Positions 1 to 8,665 of a stretch of 39,594 bases of DNA are shown here, in pieces. Position numbers and translations under genes: made by a program. Numbering within the stretch: position 1 is the first letter of the stretch; every line of letters starts with the position of its first letter. Origin of the DNA: an uncultured Bacteroidota bacterium (GTDB lineage: Bacteria; Bacteroidota; Bacteroidia; UBA4408); contig CAIMGI010000015.1 of assembly GCA_903840505.1 (NCBI GenBank), positions 1 through 39,594 of the forward strand, read 5' to 3'. The notes under the pieces were generated by a model, which saw only the letters and a list, made by a program, of their open reading frames with translations, was not told the DNA's origin and ran no database searches.

Positions 1-141
1 ATAATTGTAACCTTATCGATATCCATCTCGTAAAAACGCGTAGTGTTAAATGTGTAAGTCGAAAAAAGTGGGCATTTTGTCGAAAATAACACGGAATGAT
101 ATTAAGAATTTATTAAATTTACTTTTATAAATAAAAATATT

Positions 142-1005
142 ATGAAAAAAGTCGTACTTATCATTTTGTTTATTACCTGCAAAGTGCTACTGGCTCAATC
201 TTTCGAAGTAATTGGTCAAGACACTGTAAATTTTATTGACGCAGGAAACCTGAAGCAGGGACACTGGATTATTTTTAATAAGATTAAGAAATTGCCAAAC
301 TGTCCTGACGGTGCCAAGGTAGAGGAAGGAAAGTATACTGACAGTAAGAAGATAGGCCTTTGGAAGCAGTTTTTCTGTAACGGAAAGGTTAAAAACGAAC
401 TTACATACAATAATAACCGCCCTAGTGGATATGCTAAGTTTTATTATGATAACGGAAAAATTTCAGAAGAAGGTGTTTGGGAAAACAATCGTTGGGTAGG
501 TAGCTACAAGTATTATTATGAGAACGGTCAAATTTCAAACGAATTTACTTATAACGACCAAGGAAAAAGAGAAGGTGCTCAAAAGTATTACCACCCAAAT
601 GGAAAGGTAATGATTGAAGGCAGTTGGAAAGATGGAAAAGAAGCCGGATTATTAAAAAAATACAATGAAGACGGGTCTTTAAAGTCAGAAGAAAATTATG
701 CAGATGGCAAAATGGATCCGGCAACATCTAAATTTTACGATAAAAAAGATGCTCCTATTGTAAAGGAAGAGCCTAAGAAAATAGAAGAGCCGATTAAAGA
801 AGAACCAAAGAAGGTAGAAGCACCTACTTTGTTTTCAGACGGATATCATAAAAGTTACTACAAGCCTGGTCAAGTAGCAAAAGACGGTGATTGGAAGAAT
901 GGTAAGTTGTACGCAGGTAAAGAGTTCATTTATGAAATGGATAAATTGATAAAAACAATTACTTGGAGTGAAGGAAAAGTGACTGGTGTAAAGTTGGAAA
1001 AGTAA
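142..1005 (+). CDS. Secreted MORN-like/YwqK-type repeat protein
   Basis: Signal peptide MKKVVLIILFITCKVLLAQ; repeated (K/Y)YYxNGxxxxEgxwkxgxxxGxxkxYxxdG units typical of YwqK/MORN-variant proteins; Lys/Glu/Pro-rich linker before a final repeat. Confidence 0.8.
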   Translation: MKKVVLIILFITCKVLLAQSFEVIGQDTVNFIDAGNLKQGHWIIFNKIKKLPNCPDGAKVEEGKYTDSKKIGLWKQFFCNGKVKNELTYNNNRPSGYAKFYYDNGKISEEGVWENNRWVGSYKYYYENGQISNEFTYNDQGKREGAQKYYHPNGKVMIEGSWKDGKEAGLLKKYNEDGSLKSEENYADGKMDPATSKFYDKKDAPIVKEEPKKIEEPIKEEPKKVEAPTLFSDGYHKSYYKPGQVAKDGDWKNGKLYAGKEFIYEMDKLIKTITWSEGKVTGVKLEK

Positions 1006-1029
1006 TAACTTATAAAGTTTAATTATATA

Positions 1030-1060
1030 AATCCAAGTCGAAAGACTTGGATTTTTTTTT
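1030..1060 (+). terminator. Intrinsic terminator after the YwqK-like gene
   Basis: AATCCAAGTC-GAAA-GACTTGGATT, perfect 10-bp stem with GNRA loop, followed by a T-tract. Confidence 0.9.
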
Positions 1061-1103
1061 GGATAGTATCCCATATTATAATATTTATCCTTTCCTTTGC
1101 TGT

Positions 1104-2576
1104 ATGAACAGCAATCAGCTTATTTACAATACACTTTCACGTAAAAAAGAAGTGTTTAAACCCCTTCACGCACCCTTGGTGGGTTTGTATGTATGCGGTC
1201 CCACGGTATACAGCGATGTACATTTGGGAAATTGCCGCACCTTTATTTCTTTCGATATTATATACCGCTATTTGCGTTATGTAGGTTATAAAGTAAGGTA
1301 TGTTAGAAACATAACAGATGCGGGTCATTTGGAAGGCGATAGGGATGAAGGCGAAGATAAGTTTGCAAAAAAAGCGAAGTTGGAACAAGTGGAACCAATG
1401 GAGATAGTTCAACGATATACCCTGGGTTTTCATTCGGTAATGAATCATTTTAATTGTATGCCTCCAAGTATTGAACCAACAGCAACAGGACACATTGTGG
1501 AGCAAATTGAAATGACAAAAAAAATCATAGACAATGGCTATGCTTATGAAGCAAATGGAACCATTTATTTTGATGTGGAGAAATATGCCAAAGAGGAAAA
1601 TTACGGAATTCTTACCAATAGGGAATTAGACGACTTAATATCAAACTCGCGTGAGCTACACGGACAAGATGAGAAAAAGGGGCGACTGGATTTTGCGCTT
1701 TGGATAAAGGCAAAACCCGAACACCTTATGCGTTGGCAATCGCCTTGGGGAGAAGGTTTCCCTGGATGGCATATTGAATGTTCGGCTATGAGCAGAAAAT
1801 ATTTGGGCGATACTTTTGATATACACGGTGGAGGTATGGACTTAGCTGCCACACATCACACCAATGAAATAGCCCAGTCACAAGCTTGTAATCATAACAC
1901 ACCTGCAAATTACTGGATGCATACCAATATGCTTACAGTAAACGGAGTGCGTATGTCAAAAACTGCTGGAAATGGTTTTTTACCCGAAGAACTTTTTACA
2001 GGAAATCATCCTTTGCTTGAAAAGGGCTATTCACCGATGACGGTACGATTTTTTATGATGCAAACGCATTACCGAAGTACACTTGATTTTTCAAATGAGG
2101 CATTACAGGCTTCTGAAAAAGGATTTAAACGCTTGATGGAAGCTATGAAAACCCTTGAAAAGTTGAATGCTTCCGAAGGCAAGTCCACTTCCAATATTGC
2201 TGAGTTAAAGCAAAATTGCGATGCTGCAATGAACGATGATTTTAATACTCCGATTGTAATTGCCAATTTATTTGAAGCTGTCAGAATTATTAACAGTTCA
2301 AACGATGGAAAGGAAAAAATCAGTGTGGAAGATATTGCTATTTTGAAAAAACTCTTTAACGATTATATTGTTGAGGTATTGGGTTTATTGCCCGAAGAAG
2401 CATCAGGCACCAACAACGATTCATTGGATACAATAATGAAATTGATTGTTGACATACGAAACAATGCCAAACAGAACAAAGATTACACTACCTCCGATAA
2501 GATACGGGATGAATTATTAAAAGCAAACATTGAACTAAAGGACTCGAAAGATGGGACGAATTGGAATTTTAAGTAA
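1104..2576 (+). CDS. cysS: Cysteinyl-tRNA synthetase
   Basis: YVCGPTVYSDVHLGNCRTFISFDIIYRYL, GWHIECSAMS, DIHGGGMDLAATHHTNEIAQ, RMSKTAGN (KMSKS-like). Start set at 1104 because the ORF-track start (1047) lies inside the upstream terminator. Confidence 0.96.
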   Translation: MNSNQLIYNTLSRKKEVFKPLHAPLVGLYVCGPTVYSDVHLGNCRTFISFDIIYRYLRYVGYKVRYVRNITDAGHLEGDRDEGEDKFAKKAKLEQVEPMEIVQRYTLGFHSVMNHFNCMPPSIEPTATGHIVEQIEMTKKIIDNGYAYEANGTIYFDVEKYAKEENYGILTNRELDDLISNSRELHGQDEKKGRLDFALWIKAKPEHLMRWQSPWGEGFPGWHIECSAMSRKYLGDTFDIHGGGMDLAATHHTNEIAQSQACNHNTPANYWMHTNMLTVNGVRMSKTAGNGFLPEELFTGNHPLLEKGYSPMTVRFFMMQTHYRSTLDFSNEALQASEKGFKRLMEAMKTLEKLNASEGKSTSNIAELKQNCDAAMNDDFNTPIVIANLFEAVRIINSSNDGKEKISVEDIAILKKLFNDYIVEVLGLLPEEASGTNNDSLDTIMKLIVDIRNNAKQNKDYTTSDKIRDELLKANIELKDSKDGTNWNFK

Positions 2577-3549
2577 AATAGTTGGTGTTTGTGCAGTAGC
2601 ATTTTTATTGCTCGTTTTTTCGTGTGGAAATCCTAATTCGGAAGATCCCAAAAACGACAATCCAATCATAACCCCTGAAAAATTGCTTGTTGTTCCCAGT
2701 TTTAATGCCGATTCAGCATACAAGTATGTAAGTGCACAGGTTGCATTTGGTCCGCGTGTACCAAATTCCGAAGCACATACACAATGTGCGAATTACATCA
2801 TAGCAAAAACAAGCGCTTATGCCGATACTGTTTATATACAAAAGGCATTGATTCCCACTTACGATGGGAATAATTTTGAAATTAAAAACATCATTGCATC
2901 CTTTAATCCCGAAAACAAAAACAGAATACTTCTTTTTGCGCATTGGGATACCCGTCCCTGGGGCGATCAGGACACGAAGGATAAGGATAAGCCCATTGAT
3001 GGTGCAAACGATGGAGGGAGTGGTGTTGCCGTTTTACTGGAAGTAGCAAGGGTTTTAGCAAATAATAAAGTAAACATTGGGATAGATTTGGCTTTTTTTG
3101 ATTTAGAAGACTATGGTAAATCAGAGCACGAAGATTCTTATGCGCTTGGCACACAGTATTGGGCAAGAAATCCGCATATAAAAGGATACACTGCAAATTA
3201 TGGTATACTGCTCGATATGGTAGGTGGAAAAAACGCAGTTTTTACGCAGGAGGGTAACTCTATTCAATTTGCAGAAGCCATTGTTGGAAAAGTGTGGGCA
3301 GCAGCAACAAAAGCAGGATATGCTGCTTATTTCAAATACGAGCAAACAAATTACATAACAGACGATCATTATTATGTAAATACAATTGCGAATATTCCAA
3401 GCATTGACATTATTCAACACGATGAGTCTACTTCACACAATTTTGCTACCTATTGGCATACTCATTCCGATAATATGGAATCGGTTGATAAACAAACCTT
3501 AAAGGCCGTTGGACAAACGCTTTTACAAACCATTTATACCGAGAAATAA
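2551..3549 (+). CDS. M28-family lipoprotein, glutaminyl-peptide cyclotransferase-like
   Basis: Lipobox LVFSC; FAHWDTRPWGDQD...IDGANDGGSGVAVLLEVAR; HTHSDNMESVDKQTL. The WDTRPW pattern resembles type II glutaminyl cyclases. Confidence 0.85.
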   Translation: MGRIGILSKIVGVCAVAFLLLVFSCGNPNSEDPKNDNPIITPEKLLVVPSFNADSAYKYVSAQVAFGPRVPNSEAHTQCANYIIAKTSAYADTVYIQKALIPTYDGNNFEIKNIIASFNPENKNRILLFAHWDTRPWGDQDTKDKDKPIDGANDGGSGVAVLLEVARVLANNKVNIGIDLAFFDLEDYGKSEHEDSYALGTQYWARNPHIKGYTANYGILLDMVGGKNAVFTQEGNSIQFAEAIVGKVWAAATKAGYAAYFKYEQTNYITDDHYYVNTIANIPSIDIIQHDESTSHNFATYWHTHSDNMESVDKQTLKAVGQTLLQTIYTEK

Positions 3550-3595
3550 ATATTGGCTCTTATTTTGCTAATTTAGTGCGGCAATAGATAGATTT

Positions 3596-5071
3596 ATGTT
3601 AAAGCAATCCTTACATCAAAAATTACTTCAGAAACTGTCTCCACAGCAAATACAGCTGATGAAGTTGTTGCAGATACCCACTATTGCGCTCGAGCAACGT
3701 ATTAAAGAAGAGATGGAAATAAATCCTGCTTTGGAAGAAGGGAATGACGACAAGGAGAACAGCGAGGATTTTGAAGAAGGTTTTGACGATACCTCAGATG
3801 TTGATGGTTCAGATAATGAACGTGAAGATTTTAATTTAGACCAATACATTGATGACGATGAAATACCATCGTATAAATTAGCTGTAAAAAACAGTGGTGA
3901 GGATGACGATAGAAAAGAAATACCTTTTTCGGGAGGAAATACTTTTCAGGAAGTTCTTGTTTCTCAGTTGGGATTAAAAGTGCTTGACGATCATCATTAT
4001 CGCATCGCAGAGAGTCTTATTGGTTATTTGGACGATGATGGTTACCTGAGAAGAGAATTAAACGACATTGTGGATGATTTGGCATTTTCACAAAACCTCA
4101 TCACCAACGAGGATGAATTAAAAGATTGTTTAGAAGTAATTCAAGAGTTGGACCCTCCCGGAATAGGATCAAGAACATTGCAAGAGTGCTTGCAAATACA
4201 ATTAAAAAGAAAGCTGAACGAAACGCACGAGAGTAAATTTATATTTCGGATTGCACTTGAAATTGTAGAGGAGAATATGGAAGAGTTTTCCAAAAAGCAC
4301 TATGAAAAAATCTCCAAAAAACTCGATATTGATGATGATGTGCTGAAAAAAGCCATCAATGAAATATTGCGACTAAACCCCAAGCCCGGAAATTCTTTGA
4401 GTGATGGACAAAAATCGATGCAACAAATTATTCCCGATTTTTTACTCAACAATACCGATGGGGTGTTGGAGCTTACTATCAATTCCAGAAATGCACCACA
4501 ATTACGCATCAGTAAGTCGTACAATGAAATGTTGAATGAATACTCCAGTTCAAAATTAAAAGACAAGGATAAAAAAGAAGCTGTTCAGTTTGTAAAGCAA
4601 AAAATAGATGCGGCAAAGTGGTTTATTGATGCTATACACCAGCGCGAGCAAACGCTATTGTACACTATGCAGGCAATTATTAATTACCAAATAGATTATT
4701 TTTTAGAAGGTGATGATACCAAGCTGCGGCCAATGATATTAAAGGACATTGCAGAAATTGTCGGGATGGATATTTCCACCGTATCGAGGGTTGCAAATAG
4801 TAAATACATACAAACCGACTTTGGAACATTTTTGCTCAAATCATTTTTTTCCGAATCCCTTTCAACCGATAGTGGAGAAGAGGTTTCTACCCGTGAAGTA
4901 AAAAAAATACTGGAAGATTGTATCGGTGCAGAAAGTAAAAAGAAACCCTTGACCGATGAAAAGTTGATGGATATTTTAAAAGAAAAGGGCTATAATATTG
5001 CCCGTAGAACCGTTGCAAAATACCGCGAACAGTTGAATATTCCCGTAGCGCGTTTACGTAAAGAACTATAG
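3596..5071 (+). CDS. rpoN: RNA polymerase sigma-54 factor
   Basis: N-terminal LxQKLLQKLSPQQIQLMKLLQIP; acidic region; C-terminal RpoN-box-like NIARRTVAKYREQLNIPVARLRKEL. Confidence 0.96.
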   Translation: MLKQSLHQKLLQKLSPQQIQLMKLLQIPTIALEQRIKEEMEINPALEEGNDDKENSEDFEEGFDDTSDVDGSDNEREDFNLDQYIDDDEIPSYKLAVKNSGEDDDRKEIPFSGGNTFQEVLVSQLGLKVLDDHHYRIAESLIGYLDDDGYLRRELNDIVDDLAFSQNLITNEDELKDCLEVIQELDPPGIGSRTLQECLQIQLKRKLNETHESKFIFRIALEIVEENMEEFSKKHYEKISKKLDIDDDVLKKAINEILRLNPKPGNSLSDGQKSMQQIIPDFLLNNTDGVLELTINSRNAPQLRISKSYNEMLNEYSSSKLKDKDKKEAVQFVKQKIDAAKWFIDAIHQREQTLLYTMQAIINYQIDYFLEGDDTKLRPMILKDIAEIVGMDISTVSRVANSKYIQTDFGTFLLKSFFSESLSTDSGEEVSTREVKKILEDCIGAESKKKPLTDEKLMDILKEKGYNIARRTVAKYREQLNIPVARLRKEL

Positions 5072-5072
5072 G

Positions 5073-5684
5073 ATGCCGCATTCACTAGCACGAATTTTTT
5101 CGTATTTATTACATCCTTTTTTGATGCCCAGTTATGCCTTATTGCTCATTTTTGGTTCAGATACATACATTGGTTTTGGCGTAACACTAAAGGCTCAACA
5201 GCTTATTTTTTTGGTGGTTTTTGTAAACACTTTTCTTATACCCACCATCCTGTCCTTTTTTTTGGTAAGAAAGAAATTGGTAAGCGATATTGAAATGCCT
5301 TCTAATTTGGAGCGAAGGTTGCCATTGCTCATAACCACCCTCTTTTACATATTTACCTATTACCTGCTGCTCAAAGTGCGTCTTTCGCCTATTATTTATG
5401 TGGTAATGATGGCAGCAACCCTGTCTATTGTAATTGCTATGATGGTGAATTTAAAGTGGAAAATAAGTTTGCATATGGTAGGCATTGGCGGATTAATAGG
5501 TGCTTTAGTAGGCATATCGTTGCGTCAGTATGTTGATTTTAGGGGATTGATTATTGTATTGATTCTTTTAGCAGGAATATTGGGCAGTTCCCGCTTAACA
5601 CTATCTGCACACACGCCTGCACAGGTTTACGTAGGCTTTATGGTTGGTGTTTCGTGTGAATTAATTCTTTTATTGGGATTGTAA
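5073..5684 (+). CDS. PAP2-like multi-TM membrane protein
   Basis: Polytopic membrane protein one base after the rpoN stop; SRLTLSAHTPAQVYVGFMVG resembles the PAP2 C-terminal motif region. Confidence 0.65.
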   Translation: MPHSLARIFSYLLHPFLMPSYALLLIFGSDTYIGFGVTLKAQQLIFLVVFVNTFLIPTILSFFLVRKKLVSDIEMPSNLERRLPLLITTLFYIFTYYLLLKVRLSPIIYVVMMAATLSIVIAMMVNLKWKISLHMVGIGGLIGALVGISLRQYVDFRGLIIVLILLAGILGSSRLTLSAHTPAQVYVGFMVGVSCELILLLGL

Positions 5685-5802
5685 TCCGACATTTTTCACA
5701 TTTTACCGATTGGTTTTTTTAATCCACAGAAAATAAAAACCAGCGGCTATTTTCTTTCGTAACTTTCATTAAAATTAAGAGAAACACTCTTGATAGTGCA
5801 CA

Positions 5803-5931
5803 ATGAAAAGACAAAGAAATATGAAAAAGGGCCCTGTTAAACAGGAGGAAAATTTAAACCTCCACGCAATTGTTTTTTGGATTACACTTTCTTTGTGGAG
5901 CGTTTTTTTAGCAATATTTTTATTTGTCTAA
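5803..5931 (+). CDS. Predicted 42-aa single-TM microprotein
   Basis: Not in the ORF track (too short). MKRQRNMKKGPVKQEENLNLHAIVFWITLSLWSVFLAIFLFV*: basic N-terminus plus one TM helix. Stop overlaps the convergent stop of the next gene. An alternative in-frame ATG is at 5821. Confidence 0.5.
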   Translation: MKRQRNMKKGPVKQEENLNLHAIVFWITLSLWSVFLAIFLFV

Positions 5932-6917
5932 ATATCCTCTACTGCTTTCACGATAGTACTGCTATCGATGGCTGTCATACATTTAAAGTGTCCCTTCGGG
6001 CATTTTTGATAGCCAATTTTGCTGCAAGGCCTGCAAGAAAGTCCATTTACTTGTATAATTACCCCACTTCCATTTTCACCTTTCCCCGATAAATAGGGGT
6101 ACATCCCAAATTCAGGAACAGTATTTCCCCACACAGAAATTATATCTTTTTTAAAAGCGGCTGCAATGTGCATCAATCCGGTATCGTTTGTAATAATTGC
6201 TTTTGCTTGTTTAACCAAAGAAGCAGATTGTTGAAGATTGTAAATTCCACAAGCATTGTATGCCATTTCCCCGATAGCTTTCGTAATTTTTTCAGCAAGT
6301 TCCTTGTCCTCTTTACCGCCAAGTAAAACAATGGGTTGCTGTAGTTTTTTACATACTTCTATAATTTTTTCAAGGGGTAAACGCTTTGTGAAATGCGCTG
6401 CACCAATTACTATTCCTATATAGCTTTTTTGCTGCGGCAAGGGCAATGAGCTTAGGTTTATTTCATCCTTTTCGGGAATATGAAACTCCAATCCTTTTAA
6501 ATCATTTACAATTCCGAGTTGTTTTAATGGCGCTAAATAGCGTTCTACTATATGAATGGCCGGAAGCTTGTTTATTTTAAAAGTAACCAACAACCATTTT
6601 TTGAAATTAAGTTTATTGAACGAAAAACTTTTTGCTCCCAATGCACGCTTTACTTGCAGGCTGCGTATATTGTTATGAAGATCAATAATGTAATCGTACT
6701 TCTCCTTTTTCAATCCATCAATAATTTCCGAAATGTCTTTTTCAATACAATGAGTTTTTGACACATTGGGATTGAGTGATACAATTTTTTCAAACGATTT
6801 TTTTGTTAGATAATGCACTTCAGCATCCTTCACTTGTTCTTTAATACATCTGATAACAGGTGTTGTAAGCACAATGTCGCCAATAGAACTAAAACGAATG
6901 ATTAAAAATTTAGGCAT
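5928..6917 (-). CDS. Glycosyltransferase family 9 (LPS heptosyltransferase-like)
   Basis: MPKFLIIRFSSIGDIVLTTPVIRCIK; TNDTGLMHIAAAFKKDIISVWG; GLSCRPCSKIGYQKCPKGHFKCM. Confidence 0.9.
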   Translation of the reverse strand: MPKFLIIRFSSIGDIVLTTPVIRCIKEQVKDAEVHYLTKKSFEKIVSLNPNVSKTHCIEKDISEIIDGLKKEKYDYIIDLHNNIRSLQVKRALGAKSFSFNKLNFKKWLLVTFKINKLPAIHIVERYLAPLKQLGIVNDLKGLEFHIPEKDEINLSSLPLPQQKSYIGIVIGAAHFTKRLPLEKIIEVCKKLQQPIVLLGGKEDKELAEKITKAIGEMAYNACGIYNLQQSASLVKQAKAIITNDTGLMHIAAAFKKDIISVWGNTVPEFGMYPYLSGKGENGSGVIIQVNGLSCRPCSKIGYQKCPKGHFKCMTAIDSSTIVKAVEDI

Positions 6918-6935
6918 TTAAAATTGTTGTAAAAA

Positions 6936-6943
6936 CAAAAATA
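6936..6943 (-). promoter_or_regulatory. -7 element (TATTTTTG) for the GT9 gene
   Basis: Matches the Bacteroidota TAnnTTTG consensus about 18 nt upstream of the minus-strand ATG (6917). Confidence 0.45.
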
Positions 6944-6960
6944 CGCATTTGATTTTAGTT

Positions 6961-6968
6961 TACTTTTG
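6961..6968 (+). promoter_or_regulatory. -7 element (TACTTTTG) immediately before the TatD start
   Basis: TAnnTTTG match ending 4 nt before ATG 6973. Confidence 0.5.
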
Positions 6969-6972
6969 TGTT

Positions 6973-7740
6973 ATGGTTTTTACCGACACTCACACACATT
7001 TATACGCTGCCGAATTTGATGCCGACCGCGATGCAATCATTCAAAAAGCCATTGCAGAAGGAATAGAGCGACTATTTTTACCCAACATTGACAGCAGTAG
7101 CATTGATGCTATGCTCAAACTAACGGAGCTTTACCCTAAAAATTGTTTTGCAATGATGGGTTTGCACCCTTGTTCGGTTAATGAGAATTACGAAGTGGAG
7201 TTGAAGCAAATAGAGAAGTATTTGTTTGCAAATAAATTTTGCGCCATAGGTGAAATTGGCATCGATTTGTTTTGGGATGAAACCTTCATTGAGCAGCAAA
7301 AAAGAGCTTTTAAACGACAGATAGACTGGGCATTGGAGCTCAATCTACCCATTGTAATACACAGCCGAAAATCCTTTGAAGAAATATTTGATGTCCTCGC
7401 TCCATATAAAGGGAAGGGCTTACGGGGTGTTTTTCATTGTTTTAGCGGAAGCTTGGAACAAGCTAAACGAGTTATTGATATAGGCTTTTTTCTTGGCATA
7501 GGGGGCGTGCTTACTTTTAAAAATGCAGGATTGGCAGAAGTAGTGGAAAAAATAGATATAAGCCACATTGTATTGGAAACCGATTCACCCTATTTGGCAC
7601 CTGTTCCACACAGAGGAAAACGCAATGAAAGTGCTTACATTTCTATTATCGCAGCTAAATTGGCCGAAATAAAAAAGTGTTCGCTTACTGAAATAGCAGA
7701 AGTAACAACCAAAAATTCTATTCTTTTATTTGGTCGCTAA
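6973..7740 (+). CDS. tatD: TatD-family metal-dependent hydrolase
   Basis: FTDTHTHLY; AIGEIGIDLFWD; PIVIHSRKSFEE; GVFHCFSGSLEQAK; LETDSPYLAPVPHRGKRNE. Confidence 0.93.
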   Translation: MVFTDTHTHLYAAEFDADRDAIIQKAIAEGIERLFLPNIDSSSIDAMLKLTELYPKNCFAMMGLHPCSVNENYEVELKQIEKYLFANKFCAIGEIGIDLFWDETFIEQQKRAFKRQIDWALELNLPIVIHSRKSFEEIFDVLAPYKGKGLRGVFHCFSGSLEQAKRVIDIGFFLGIGGVLTFKNAGLAEVVEKIDISHIVLETDSPYLAPVPHRGKRNESAYISIIAAKLAEIKKCSLTEIAEVTTKNSILLFGR

Positions 7741-8359
7741 AAACATCCAGAATAGTTTTTCCTCCCGTTAGGTGTAGAGTGTGTATTCCTGTTTTAATTG
7801 CCCCTTCAATGTGTTGAATGGAGTCATCAATAAAAAGAGTTTCTTCTGCTTTTAATTGCGAGTCAGTAAGTACTTTGTTGAAGATGGCACTTTCTGGTTT
7901 ACGCAAACCTATTTCATTGGAGTAATAGATGTTGTTAAATAATGAATTGAAATGGGATAAACCGATATTGTTTTCAATTTGTTGTGAGAAAGCATCAATG
8001 TGTATTTCATTCGTATTGCTGAGAACAAAGGTTTTGTATTTCTGTTTTAGTTGTTCCAATAATTTGATTCGTTCGATAGGAATATCCAATAACATTGCAT
8101 TCCAAGCATCGTCTATGCTTTTATCGTCTATATTTTTTCCTGAAATTGTGCGAATTTGTTCACGAAAATGAACTGCAGATATTTTACCTGTTTCAAAATC
8201 ATCGAATAAACCATTTTGTTTGCTGTGTGAATATAAGCTATCAAAATTGCTGATACCAAGTTCTTCAAATGCCCGTTGAGTGCTCTTGAAGTCGATATTA
8301 ATGATGACGCCTCCTAAATCAAAAATGATGTTTTTTATTATTTTACCCTCAAAAGTCAT
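7718..8359 (-). CDS. HAD-superfamily phosphatase
   Basis: IIFDLGGVIINID (DxD-like motif I), LSNTNEIH motif II, RKPESAIF, LFIDDS motif. The 3' end overlaps the tatD 3' end by 23 bp. Confidence 0.88.
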   Translation of the reverse strand: MTFEGKIIKNIIFDLGGVIINIDFKSTQRAFEELGISNFDSLYSHSKQNGLFDDFETGKISAVHFREQIRTISGKNIDDKSIDDAWNAMLLDIPIERIKLLEQLKQKYKTFVLSNTNEIHIDAFSQQIENNIGLSHFNSLFNNIYYSNEIGLRKPESAIFNKVLTDSQLKAEETLFIDDSIQHIEGAIKTGIHTLHLTGGKTILDVFSDQIKE

Positions 8360-8380
8360 ATTGGTTTGCTTAATTGGCTA

Positions 8381-8388
8381 CAAATATA
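8381..8388 (-). promoter_or_regulatory. -7 element (TATATTTG) for the HAD gene
   Basis: TAnnTTTG consensus about 21 nt upstream of the ATG (8359, minus strand). Confidence 0.45.
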
Positions 8389-8500
8389 TAATTTCGCAGT
8401 CCTAAAATTGCCCTTAAAAGCAATTTAGGCCTATAGCCCCCCGACAATTATCGTGGTGCTTTGGCGTCAAAAAGAATAACTCTCTGCAGAGTATAAATGC

Positions 8501-8577
8501 GGGCCTATAGCTCATTCGGTTAGAGCAACAGACTCATAATCTGTGGGTGCTTGGTTCGATTCCAAGTGGGCCCACCA
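8501..8577 (+). tRNA. tRNA with CAU anticodon (elongator Met or lysidine-modified Ile2)
   Basis: Full 77-nt cloverleaf: GGGCCTA acceptor, GCTC/GAGC D stem, ACAGA-CTCATAA-TCTGT anticodon arm, CTTGG-TTCGATT-CCAAG T arm, TGGGCCC-A-CCA encoded. Confidence 0.95.
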
Positions 8578-8580
8578 AGC

Positions 8581-8608
8581 AAAGCCCCTGTTTTCAGGGG
8601 CTTTTTTT
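8581..8608 (+). terminator. Intrinsic terminator downstream of the tRNA
   Basis: AAAGCCCCTG-TTTT-CAGGGGCTTT followed by a T-run. Confidence 0.92.
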
Positions 8609-8653
8609 ATAAATGCAATTTATGGGTATTTAATCAGATTCACATTTTTCTTT

Positions 8654-8661
8654 TATATTTG
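8654..8661 (+). promoter_or_regulatory. -7 element (TATATTTG) immediately before the POT transporter start
   Basis: TAnnTTTG match ending 4 nt before ATG 8666. Confidence 0.5.
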
Positions 8662-8665
8662 GTGA

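Noticed and set aside
1-26. Possible minus-strand ORF start (MDIDKVTI...) running off the left edge
   Set aside because: Only about eight codons visible; too little evidence to call a gene.
1047-1103. N-terminal extension of cysS in the ORF track
   Set aside because: Its start lies inside the terminator stem at 1030-1053; residues do not resemble CysRS; ATG 1104 fits.
1137-1505. 122-aa minus-strand ORF
   Set aside because: Antisense to the conserved cysS catalytic region; no independent support.
8401-8577. tRNA-associated integration site for a genomic island
   Set aside because: No integrase, no duplicated tRNA 3' end and no atypical genes nearby; the tRNA is followed by its own terminator and a core transporter gene.
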